Position numbers and translations under genes: made by a program
DNA from: Acidobacteriota bacterium
Lineage (GTDB): Bacteria > Acidobacteriota > Aminicenantia > Aminicenantales > Saccharicenantaceae
Length of the DNA: 59,378 nucleotides
Direction of reading: 5' to 3'
Assembly: GCA_029569255.1 (NCBI GenBank)
Contig: JAKQUO010000009.1
Location: 1-59,378 of the forward strand
Shown: positions 34,790 through 42,517 of the stretch, one piece after another
Position numbering within the stretch: position 1 is the stretch's first letter
Layout: the number at the start of each line of letters is the position of its first letter
Notes under the pieces: generated by a model
The model's database searches: none
Told to the model about the DNA's origin: nothing
The model's input: only the letters and a program-made list of their open reading frames with translations

Positions 34790-35749
34790 ATGGCTGAGCC
34801 GGCGATCGAGGTCAGGTCGCTCACCAAGCGCTTCGGCGACTTCGTCGCCGTCGACGCGGTCTCCTTCGAAGTCGAGCGCGGCCGGATCTTCGGCTTCCTC
34901 GGGGCCAACGGGGCCGGGAAATCGACCACCATCCGCATGCTCTGCGGGCTCCTCGACCCGACCTCCGGGGCGGCCACGGTCGGCGGCCACGACATCCGGC
35001 GCGAGCCGGAGCGGGTCAAACGCGCCATCGGTTACATGTCCCAGAGGTTCTCGCTCTACGGGGACCTGACCGTGGCCGAGAACATCGGCTTCTTCGGCGG
35101 CGCCTACGGCCTCTCGCGCCGGGCCCTGGCCGAACGCCTGCCCTGGGTGCTCGGGCTGGCCGGCCTCGTTGGACGTGAGCGGAGCCTGACGCGGACCCTT
35201 TCGGTGGGCTGGAAGCAGCGCCTGGCCCTCGGCTGCGCCGTCCTCCACGAGCCCCGGATCGTCTTCCTCGACGAGCCCACGGGCGGCGTCGACCCCGCCT
35301 CGCGGCGGCGGTTCTGGGAGCTCATCAACGGCCTGTCCGAGCGGGGCATCACCGTCTTCGTGACCACGCACTACCTGGACGAGGCCGAGTACTGCAACGA
35401 CATCCGGCTCATCCACGCCGGCCGGATCGTGGCCGGGGGCAGCCCCCGGGAGCTCAAGACATCGGTCATCCGGAACCCGATCCTGGAGGTCGCCTGCGAC
35501 CGGATCGTGGAGGCCCTGGAGATCCTCCAGAAGGAGCCCTGGGTCCTCGAGACCTCGATCTTCGGCATGTCTCTCCACATCAGCGTCGAAGACGAGGAAG
35601 AGGGGAGGAGGCTCATCGCGGCGCGGCTCGGCCGGGAGGGGATCGCCGTCCATCGCGCCGACCGCATCATGCCCTCGCTCGAGGACGTCTTCATCCACAA
35701 GATCGAGGAGCAGGCGGGGACCGGCGAAGCGGGGGAGGCGCGGCCGTGA
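34790..35749 (+). CDS. ABC exporter ATPase 2 (YbhF C-half-like, degenerate signature)
   Basis: ABC ATPase, 319 residues. Walker A is GANGAGKSTT, Walker B is IVFLDEPTGGVD, and the H-loop is intact in VTTHYLDEAE. The signature is LSVGWKQRL rather than LSGGQ, as in the second half of E. coli YbhF. Combined with ATPase 1, this predicts one canonical and one degenerate composite ATP site. The ATG was chosen as the family N-terminus (AIEVRSLTKRFGDF). A longer frame upstream starts inside the TolC gene. The stop overlaps the next start. Confidence 0.92.
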   Translation: MAEPAIEVRSLTKRFGDFVAVDAVSFEVERGRIFGFLGANGAGKSTTIRMLCGLLDPTSGAATVGGHDIRREPERVKRAIGYMSQRFSLYGDLTVAENIGFFGGAYGLSRRALAERLPWVLGLAGLVGRERSLTRTLSVGWKQRLALGCAVLHEPRIVFLDEPTGGVDPASRRRFWELINGLSERGITVFVTTHYLDEAEYCNDIRLIHAGRIVAGGSPRELKTSVIRNPILEVACDRIVEALEILQKEPWVLETSIFGMSLHISVEDEEEGRRLIAARLGREGIAVHRADRIMPSLEDVFIHKIEEQAGTGEAGEARP

Positions 35750-36921
35750 CGCCCCTTTCCGCCCGCTGCCTCCGCGCCGTCGTCAAGAAGGAGTTCCGCC
35801 AGATCCGCCGCGACCCCCGCTCGCTCATGTTCATGGCCTTCCTGCCGGCCTTCATGCTGCTCATGTTCGGCTACGCCCTCAACTTCGACGTCAAGCGCAT
35901 CCCCCTCGCCGTCGTCGACGGGGACGGCAGCCGGGCCAGCCGCGGCCTCGTCGACAAGTTCCGGACGACCGAGTATTTCGACCTCAAGGCCGTGCTCCCG
36001 AGGACGGCCGCCATCGACCCGCTCATGGCCCGGGAGAAGGTCCGGGCCGCCCTGGTCATCCCGGCGGGGTTCGCGGAGGACCTCCTGGCCGGCCGGAGCC
36101 CGGCCGTCCAGATCATCGTCGACGGCTCGAACGCCATGAGCGGCACCACGGCCGCGGGCTACGCCGGGGCCATCCTGCAGAGCTATTCCCAGAGGATCAC
36201 GCTCCAGGCGCTGGCCCGGCGCGGCCTCGGGAGCGCGGCCCTGCCCCTCCAGGCCGAGGTCCGGGTCTGGTACAACCCCGAGCTGCGCAGCGCCAAGTTC
36301 CTGGTCCCCGGCCTGATGGCCTTCATCCTCATGGTCATCGTCACCGTCTCGACGGCTTTCTCCATCGTCCGGGAGAAGGAGCGGGGGACGATGGACCAGA
36401 TCCGGATCTCGTCGCTCCGCTCGGCCGAGCTCATCCTGGGCAAGATCGTCCCCTATGTCGCCATCTCGCTCGTCTCGGCCCACCTGGTGCTCCTGCTGGG
36501 CCAGGTCCTGTTCGGCGTCGGCATCCGGGGCAGCTACCCACTTCTCCTCCTGGCCATGCTCCTGTTCCTGGTCGGGGCGCTGGGCCAGGGGATCCTGATC
36601 TCCGCGGTCACCCGGACCCAGCAGGTGGCCTTCCTGTTCGCCGTCCTGACCACGATGCTCCCGACCTTCATCCTGTCCGGGTTCGTGTTCCCCATCCGGA
36701 ACATGCCCGCCGCCGTCCAGGCGGTCACCTATCTCGTCCCGGCCCGCTACTTCCTGGACGCCCTGCGGGCCGTCATCCTCAAGGGTGCCGGGTTCGGGGC
36801 CGTCTGGGGCCAGCTCCTGCTGCTCCTGGCCTTCGCCGCCCTGTCGCTCGGAGCGAGCGCGGCCCGGATCGGCCGGGGCGATAAGGAGCCGTCGCCCCGG
36901 CGGAGGAGGGCCCGGGCATGA
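35746..36921 (+). CDS. ABC-2 type permease (YbhS/YbhR-like) 1
   Basis: Inner-membrane ABC-2 permease, 391 residues. One N-terminal helix (LMFMAFLPAFMLLMFGYALNF) is followed by a large periplasmic domain containing the conserved VWYNPELRS motif. About five C-terminal helices then follow, with the EKERGTMDQIRIS cytoplasmic segment. The GTG start overlaps the ATPase 2 stop (GTGA), and the stop overlaps the next permease start. It should form a heterodimer with permease 2. A short charged tail follows. Confidence 0.92.
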   Translation: MTPLSARCLRAVVKKEFRQIRRDPRSLMFMAFLPAFMLLMFGYALNFDVKRIPLAVVDGDGSRASRGLVDKFRTTEYFDLKAVLPRTAAIDPLMAREKVRAALVIPAGFAEDLLAGRSPAVQIIVDGSNAMSGTTAAGYAGAILQSYSQRITLQALARRGLGSAALPLQAEVRVWYNPELRSAKFLVPGLMAFILMVIVTVSTAFSIVREKERGTMDQIRISSLRSAELILGKIVPYVAISLVSAHLVLLLGQVLFGVGIRGSYPLLLLAMLLFLVGALGQGILISAVTRTQQVAFLFAVLTTMLPTFILSGFVFPIRNMPAAVQAVTYLVPARYFLDALRAVILKGAGFGAVWGQLLLLLAFAALSLGASAARIGRGDKEPSPRRRRARA

Positions 36922-38045
36922 GAGCCGTCCTGTCGATCGTCTGGAAGGAGTTCGTCCAGCTCCGCCGCGACCCCCGGCTCTTCCCGGTCCTCTTCGTCTC
37001 GCCGGTCCTCCAGATCCTGCTCCTGGGCTACGCGGCCAACCTTGACGTCCGGGAGATCCCCTCGGTCGTGTGCGACCTGGACCGGTCGGCGGCCAGCCGG
37101 GCCTTTCTCGACGAGTTCGTCAACTCGGGCTACTTCACGGTCCGGGCCCGGCCCGAGAGGATGGCCGACATCGATCCCTACATCGACGGCGGCCGGGCGG
37201 CCCTCGCCGTCGTCGTCCCCCGGGGCTTCGGGGACAAGCTGGCCGGGTCGAAGCCGGCCTCGGTCCTGATCATCGCCGACGGCTCCGAGAGCCAGACCGC
37301 GACGATCGGGGTCAACTACGCGACCTCGATCGCCAACCGCCGCGCCCAGCGGATCGTCTTCGACCGGCTCGAGCGGGTCCGGGGGCCGGGCCCGAAGCCG
37401 GCGCTGGTCAAGGCCGAGGTCCGGGTCTGGTACAATCCCGAGCTCCGGTCCCGCAATTTCATGATCCCGGCCATCCTCGGGCTCGTCCTGATGATCATGA
37501 CCATCACCTTGGCCTCCATGGGCATCGTCCGGGAGAAGGAGGCCGGGACGATGGAGCAGCTCATCGTCACCCCGATCCGGCCCTACCAGCTCATCGCCGG
37601 CAAGCTCCTGCCGTTCACCCTCATCGGCCTCGTCGAGGCGGGGTTCGTCATCGCCGTGGCCCGGCTGTGGTTCGGCACCCCCCTCCGGGGCAGCCTGGCC
37701 CTCCTCTTCCTGATGTGCCTGGCCTTCATGCTCAACACCCTGGCCATGGGCCTGTTCGTCTCGACGGTCTCCCGGTCCCAGCAGCAGGCCATGTTCACGA
37801 CGATCTTCCTCGTCATGCCGATGATCCTGCTCGGCGGCTTCGTCTTCCCCGTCGAGAACATGCCGCCCCTCTTCCAGCTCGTTTCCCGGGCCGTCCCGAC
37901 CCGTTACTTCTTCGTCGCCATCCGGGGGATCATGCTCCGGGGGGCCGGCTGGCCTGAGCTCTGGCCCCAGGCCGCGGCCCTTCTCATCCTCGGCACGGCC
38001 CTCTTCGCCCTGAGCGTCCTCCGCTTCCGCAAGAAGCTCGACTGA
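36918..38045 (+). CDS. ABC-2 type permease (YbhS/YbhR-like) 2
   Basis: Second ABC-2 permease, 375 residues, clearly homologous to the upstream one. It shares the EFVQLRRDPRLFPVL start, the VWYNPELRSRNFMIPA motif before the second helix, EKEAGTMEQLIVTP, and SRSQQQAMF. It is the last gene of the TetR-adaptor-ATPase-TolC-ATPase-permease-permease operon. The pair resembles E. coli YbhS and YbhR, which are linked to export of antibiotics and cations. The real substrate here is unknown. Confidence 0.92.
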   Translation: MRAVLSIVWKEFVQLRRDPRLFPVLFVSPVLQILLLGYAANLDVREIPSVVCDLDRSAASRAFLDEFVNSGYFTVRARPERMADIDPYIDGGRAALAVVVPRGFGDKLAGSKPASVLIIADGSESQTATIGVNYATSIANRRAQRIVFDRLERVRGPGPKPALVKAEVRVWYNPELRSRNFMIPAILGLVLMIMTITLASMGIVREKEAGTMEQLIVTPIRPYQLIAGKLLPFTLIGLVEAGFVIAVARLWFGTPLRGSLALLFLMCLAFMLNTLAMGLFVSTVSRSQQQAMFTTIFLVMPMILLGGFVFPVENMPPLFQLVSRAVPTRYFFVAIRGIMLRGAGWPELWPQAAALLILGTALFALSVLRFRKKLD

Positions 38046-38052
38046 GGCCGGC

Positions 38053-38082
38053 TTGACTCCCCCGTCCCCCCGGGGCTAAGAT
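38053..38082 (+). promoter_or_regulatory. Promoter of the GH5-type gene
   Basis: TTGACT and TAAGAT are 18 bp apart, with a C-run and GGGG in the spacer that could also form a small hairpin after the permease stop. The leader to the ATG is about 28 nt. Confidence 0.5.
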
Positions 38083-38116
38083 TCAGGCACAACGACTCCC
38101 CCGGGAGAGGGCCGCC

Positions 38117-39406
38117 ATGCCGAGAACAGTCGCTCTGATGCTGGCCGCCGGGCTCATCGCCTCGGGTTGCCGCGAGGGCCGGGAGGCTCCCGCCGCCGCG
38201 GCGGGGGCCGCGAAAGCCTCCGCCGCCCGGTTCGTCAAGGTCGAGAAGGGCCGGTTCGTCCTCGACGGCCAGCCCCACTATTTCGCCGGGGCCAATTTCT
38301 GGCAGGGGATGAACCTCGGCGTCGACGGGCCCACCGGCGACAGGGCCCGGCTGCTGCGGGAGCTCGACCGCCTCCGCGGCCTCGGGCTGACCAATCTCCG
38401 GGTCATGGCCGCCTCCGAGGGCCCGAACAGCGAACCCTACCGGACGGTCCCGGCCCTGATGACCGCGCCCGGCGAGTACGACGGCGGCGTCCTCGACGGC
38501 CTCGACTTCCTCCTCGCCGAGATGGCCAAGCGCGGCCTGCGGGCGGTCATGGTCCTCAACAACTTCTGGCACTGGTCGGGCGGCATGGCCCAGTACGTCA
38601 GCTGGCACGAGCGGACGCCCATCCCGTACCCGGGCGATTTCCGGACCTTCGTCGAATACTCGGCCAGGTTCTACGGTTACGAAGAGTGCCAGGACTGGTT
38701 CCGCGACCACATCGCCATGATCGTGAACCGGACCAATCCCTACACCGGGACCAAGTACAGGGACGACCCGGCCGTCTTCTCCTGGGAGCTGGCCAACGAG
38801 CCCCGCCGCTATCCCCAGGGCTGGATCGACGAGACCTCCGCTTACATCCGCTCGCTCGATCCGAACCACATGGTCACGACCGGCTCCGAGGGCGCGCCGC
38901 CCGGCGAGCCGGGCCAGGACTTCATCAGGACCCACGCCGCGCCGGGCGTCGACTACGCGACCGTCCACATCTGGCCCCAGAACTGGGGCTGGTTCGACCC
39001 CAAGCGACCGGCGAGCTACGGGACGGCCGAGCCGCTGGCCGCCGCCTATTTCGAGAAGCGCGCCAAGGAGGCGGCTTCCCTGGGCAAGCCCCTCGTCCTC
39101 GAGGAGTTCGGCCTGGCCCGGGACTGGCCGCCGCTCGGGAACTCCCTCGACCCGGCCTCTCCGACGACCCTCAGGGACCGTTTCTACGCGGCCCTGTGCG
39201 GGCTCGTCGAGGCCTCGGCCGCGGCGGGGGGGCCGGCCATGGGCGACAACTTCTGGGCCTGGGCGGGGGAGGCCCGGCCCGGGAAGCCGTGGACAGGCGA
39301 CCCGCCCCACGAGCCGGCCGGCTGGTACTCGGTCTACGACGCCGACGCCTCGACCCTGGCCGTCATCGCCGCCCACGCCAGGGACATGGCCGAACGGATG
39401 AGATGA
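38117..39406 (+). CDS. GH5-type (beta-mannanase-like) lipoprotein
   Basis: Glycoside hydrolase with a (beta/alpha)8 clan A pattern, 429 residues. The lipobox ASGC follows the signal. FAGANFWQGMNLG opens the barrel, the acid/base Glu is in SWELANEPR, and the nucleophile Glu is in LVLEEFGLAR. The VHIWPQNWGWFD and NFWAWAGEA segments recall GH5 subfamily 7 endo-mannanases. The substrate is inferred to be a beta-mannan or related plant or fungal glucan. It would act on the cell surface or in the periplasm. Its stop overlaps the CapA gene start. Confidence 0.85.
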   Translation: MPRTVALMLAAGLIASGCREGREAPAAAAGAAKASAARFVKVEKGRFVLDGQPHYFAGANFWQGMNLGVDGPTGDRARLLRELDRLRGLGLTNLRVMAASEGPNSEPYRTVPALMTAPGEYDGGVLDGLDFLLAEMAKRGLRAVMVLNNFWHWSGGMAQYVSWHERTPIPYPGDFRTFVEYSARFYGYEECQDWFRDHIAMIVNRTNPYTGTKYRDDPAVFSWELANEPRRYPQGWIDETSAYIRSLDPNHMVTTGSEGAPPGEPGQDFIRTHAAPGVDYATVHIWPQNWGWFDPKRPASYGTAEPLAAAYFEKRAKEAASLGKPLVLEEFGLARDWPPLGNSLDPASPTTLRDRFYAALCGLVEASAAAGGPAMGDNFWAWAGEARPGKPWTGDPPHEPAGWYSVYDADASTLAVIAAHARDMAERMR

Positions 39407-40650
39407 GAGACAGCGTCACGATCGCCGTGGCCGGGGACTGGGCCCCGATCCGGGCCCTGGAGCACGTCGTCCGGGGGGCCCCCGCGGCCGTCTACGGCGA
39501 CCTCCTGCCGGTCCTCCGCGGCGCCGACCTCAGGATCGTCAACTGCGAGTGCGCCTTGACGGCGGCCTCGAGGCCCGTCTGGAAGAGCGGCGCCGTCTTC
39601 AAGGGGAGGCCGGAAGACGTCGCCGGCCTGACAGCGGCGCCCTTCGAGGTCGCCTGCCTGGCCAACAACCACGTCTTCGACTACGGCCTCCGCGGCTTCC
39701 GTGAGACGCTGACGGTCCTCCGGGCCAACGGCGTCCGGACGGTCGGCGCCGGGCTGTCGCTCGAAGAGGCCCTGAAGCCGCTCTCGCTCGCCGTGAACGG
39801 GACCAGGGTCACCGTCCTCGCCTTCGGGGAAGGGGAGGACCTGACCGCTTCCCGCGGCGGCCCGGGCGTCTGCGGCTGGGAGGTCCCGAGGCTGGCCGCC
39901 GCGGTCCGGAGGGCCAAGCGGCGGGGCGACTTCGTCATCGTCGCCGCCCACGCCGGCCTCGAATACATCCCTGTCCCGCCGCCCTATGTCGTCGAGGCCT
40001 TCCGGACGCTCTCCGACGCCGGGGCCGATGTCGTCGTCGGCCACCATCCCCACGTCCCCCAGGGCCTGGAGCGGCGCAAGGGGCGGCTCATCGCCTACAG
40101 CCTGGGGAACTTCGTCTTCTGGCAGCCCGGCGGGCTCTATTACCGGCGGACCGGTTTCGTCCTCGTCCTCCGCGCGCGGCGGGGCCGCCTGGCGTCTTTC
40201 GACCTCCGGCCCTACAGGATCACGGAGGCGGGGCTCCGCCGCCTCGGCGGCCGGGAAGAGAACGCCTTCCTGAAAAAGCTCGACCGGGCCTCCGCGCCCC
40301 TGGCCTCGTCGAAGGGCGTCGCCGAGGCCTGGCAGTCCTATCTGGCCTATTACGGGCCGTCGGGCTTCAAGAACGAGGTTGCGGGCATCCTGGAGAAGAT
40401 GGAGGCCGACCCCCGGAAGGGCGCCGCCATGTTCCGCAACCGCCTCACGACGCTCCAGCACGCCGAGCTCTGGCGGGACGTCCTGAGCCGGTCCGTGGCC
40501 GAGAGGCCGGCGCCCGCCCGGCAGGCCTGGACCCGGCTCATCCGCGAGTGGATGACGAGGCCGCTCGGCCCCTCCGGGGCCTGCCCCCCTCAGGCCAGCC
40601 CGAAGCGGCGCCCGGCCGCCTCGACGATGGCCCCGATGAGCCGCCGGTAG
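39403..40650 (+). CDS. CapA family protein (poly-gamma-glutamate/capsule-type metallophosphatase fold)
   Basis: CapA/PGA_cap domain protein, 415 residues. It contains the calcineurin-like fold motifs AVAGDWAP, VNCECALT, CLANNHVFDYG, VAAHAGLEYIP, GHHPHVPQGLE and YSLGNFVFW. The domain is found in proteins linked to poly-gamma-glutamate or capsule, and its reaction is not settled. No signal peptide is seen. The ATG overlaps the GH5 stop. The last ~20 codons run over the 3' end of the convergent ATP-grasp gene (61-base overlap) and are low complexity, Arg/Pro/Ala-rich. Confidence 0.85.
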   Translation: MRDSVTIAVAGDWAPIRALEHVVRGAPAAVYGDLLPVLRGADLRIVNCECALTAASRPVWKSGAVFKGRPEDVAGLTAAPFEVACLANNHVFDYGLRGFRETLTVLRANGVRTVGAGLSLEEALKPLSLAVNGTRVTVLAFGEGEDLTASRGGPGVCGWEVPRLAAAVRRAKRRGDFVIVAAHAGLEYIPVPPPYVVEAFRTLSDAGADVVVGHHPHVPQGLERRKGRLIAYSLGNFVFWQPGGLYYRRTGFVLVLRARRGRLASFDLRPYRITEAGLRRLGGREENAFLKKLDRASAPLASSKGVAEAWQSYLAYYGPSGFKNEVAGILEKMEADPRKGAAMFRNRLTTLQHAELWRDVLSRSVAERPAPARQAWTRLIREWMTRPLGPSGACPPQASPKRRPAASTMAPMSRR

Positions 40651-41573
40651 TCCTCGTCCTCGCCCTCCGCCGACCCGTGGTAGAGAGTGTAGATCTGCGG
40701 CGACCAGCTCTTGCCCGGCTTGAGGCCGGGGATGCCGTTGACCTCGATGACGCGGAGCCGGCCGTCCTTGTCGGCGCGCATGTCGATGCGGGTGTGGTCG
40801 AGGCAGCCCAGGGCCTCGGCCGCGGCGTCGCCCAGCCGCCGGGCCTCCTCCGTCCGCTCCCCGGCCAAAGAGACCCGGGTCAGTCCGACGCCGCGGAGAT
40901 CGCTCCGCAGGATGCGGTAGCTCCGGTAGTGCCGGTCCTCGACCGTGACCAGGCCGGGCAGGACCTCGCGCGTCCGGCCGTTGCCGAGAACGAGGGCGGT
41001 GTACTCGTCTCCGGGCAGGAACTCCTCGACCAGGGCCGGCTGGTCGAACTCCCGCTCGACGAAGGCGACGCGGCGCCGGAGCTCCGGCTCGTCGCGGACG
41101 ACGCTCTCGTCGGAGATGCCGACCGAGCGCGACTCGCAGACGGGCTTGACGAAGGCCGGGTAGGAGACGGCCGAGGCGTCGTCGCCGGAGCGGAGGAGGG
41201 CGTGGGCCGGCACGGCGACCCCCGCGGCCGACAGGATCCCGTGGGTCCGGGACTTGTCGATCATGGCTCTCATCGTCCGGCTGTCCGAGCCGATGTAGGG
41301 GATCCGGCGCTCGTCGAGAACGTCGGCCACCCACAGGCCCGCGGCGCCGCGGCCGATGAAGGCCTCGTTCGGGGTGATGTGATAGAGGGCGCTCCAGACG
41401 ATGTCGAAGTCGCGCGAATCGACGAGGCGGAGGAAATCCGCCTCGCCGGCGACATAGGCGGTCCGGGCCGGGTGCCCGGCGTCCTCGCAGGCCCGGCGCA
41501 CGCATTCGGTGACTTCCATGTCGCCCCAGCCCTGGGCGTCCCCGCCCGGGCCGGTCAGCAGGACGATGCGCAT
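40590..41573 (-). CDS. D-alanine-D-alanine ligase-like ATP-grasp ligase
   Basis: ATP-grasp ligase, 327 residues, with a Ddl-like layout. It has an N-terminal domain (IVLLTGPGGDAQGWGDMEV), a substrate segment SDSRTMRAMIDKSRTHGIL, central Lys in AFVKPVCESRSVGIS, VEEFLPGDEYTALVLG and a C-terminal metal-binding RVIEVNGIPGLKPGKSWSPQI. Differences from housekeeping Ddl (no standard EKP/GSSxG wording) and linkage to an amidohydrolase and a racemase-like gene suggest ligation of other amino acids or peptides. A GGAGAGG site lies before the ATG. Last gene of a three-gene operon. Confidence 0.85.
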   Translation of the reverse strand: MRIVLLTGPGGDAQGWGDMEVTECVRRACEDAGHPARTAYVAGEADFLRLVDSRDFDIVWSALYHITPNEAFIGRGAAGLWVADVLDERRIPYIGSDSRTMRAMIDKSRTHGILSAAGVAVPAHALLRSGDDASAVSYPAFVKPVCESRSVGISDESVVRDEPELRRRVAFVEREFDQPALVEEFLPGDEYTALVLGNGRTREVLPGLVTVEDRHYRSYRILRSDLRGVGLTRVSLAGERTEEARRLGDAAAEALGCLDHTRIDMRADKDGRLRVIEVNGIPGLKPGKSWSPQIYTLYHGSAEGEDEDYRRLIGAIVEAAGRRFGLA

Positions 41574-41586
41574 GGGGCCTCTCCGT

Positions 41587-42504
41587 TCAGAAAAGATCGG
41601 GCCGGTGAGCGTAGCCGAGCAGGGCCGCCGCGGTCGGCGCGGACAAAGCTTCGAGGCGCCGGGCCACGGCCCGCCGCTGGGCCGCGGCGAGCTGGACCTT
41701 GGAGACGACCTCGACCGAGACCGGCCGGGCCGCTGCGCCGGGCGGGCGCCGGACCGCCCCCCCGACCAGGCCGCCGACGAGGCGGTCGCCGGGATCGAGG
41801 ACGGTCGCCTCCGTCCCGGTCAGCCGGCCGAGCCCGGCCCGGAACGTCTCGGCGACATAGCCGTAGTGGGTGCAGGCCAATCCGGCGTAGACGGGCGCGC
41901 CGGGGGGGAGCCGGGGCGCGACCCGGCGGACGCAGTCCTCGACGAGCTCCGGCACCTCCGGGGCGCCGGGGTCCTTGTCGATCGCCGCGGCCAGGCCGTG
42001 ACAAGGCTCGGCGAAGATGCGGGCCGGGTCGATGCCGCGGCGGGCCAGGCGCCGGACATGTTCGCCCGAGCCGATGGTCGTCCTCGTCCCGAACAGGGCC
42101 AGCGCCCCCGAAGGATCGCGGAGAAGCCCCTCGGCGAACAGGGCCGCCCCCTCGTCGAGGATGCCCGTCACGGGCGCGGGGGGGAAGCGGTGGAAATCCG
42201 TCAGCTCGTAAACGACCGAGAGCGTGTTGCAGGCGATGAGGATGAGGTCCGGGCCGAAGGCCGCCATCGCGGCCAGGGCCCGGTCGAAGACCGCGGCCCG
42301 GGCGGCCATGTCGGGAAGGTCGTTGTAGCCCCGGCCCTCGTCCGGCCAGGCGTTGACGTAAACCAGGCGGACGGGCCCCTCGCCGGCGGTGTCCCTCAAC
42401 CGGCGCTCGAGCCCGGCCGTGACGAGGAGCCCGCCGAGGCCCGAGTCCGTCAGGACGACCGTGGCCGGTCCGGGCCGGCTGTCGAGAGGGAAGAGCGTCA
42501 TCAT
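41587..42504 (-). CDS. Glutamate racemase-like (Asp/Glu racemase family) protein
   Basis: Cofactor-independent Asp/Glu racemase superfamily protein, 305 residues. Both active-site cysteines are visible: Cys in LIACNTLS and Cys in LACTHYG. The acidic/Ser motif is TDSGLGG. The second motif ends in Gly rather than the usual Pro of GCTHYP in MurI, and the C-terminal third is divergent. It may make D-Glu or racemise another amino acid for the adjacent ATP-grasp ligase. Start uncertain between two adjacent Met codons. Spacing to neighbours is 13 bases on each side. Confidence 0.8.
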   Translation of the reverse strand: MMTLFPLDSRPGPATVVLTDSGLGGLLVTAGLERRLRDTAGEGPVRLVYVNAWPDEGRGYNDLPDMAARAAVFDRALAAMAAFGPDLILIACNTLSVVYELTDFHRFPPAPVTGILDEGAALFAEGLLRDPSGALALFGTRTTIGSGEHVRRLARRGIDPARIFAEPCHGLAAAIDKDPGAPEVPELVEDCVRRVAPRLPPGAPVYAGLACTHYGYVAETFRAGLGRLTGTEATVLDPGDRLVGGLVGGAVRRPPGAAARPVSVEVVSKVQLAAAQRRAVARRLEALSAPTAAALLGYAHRPDLF

Positions 42505-42517
42505 GCGCGCCGGGGCC

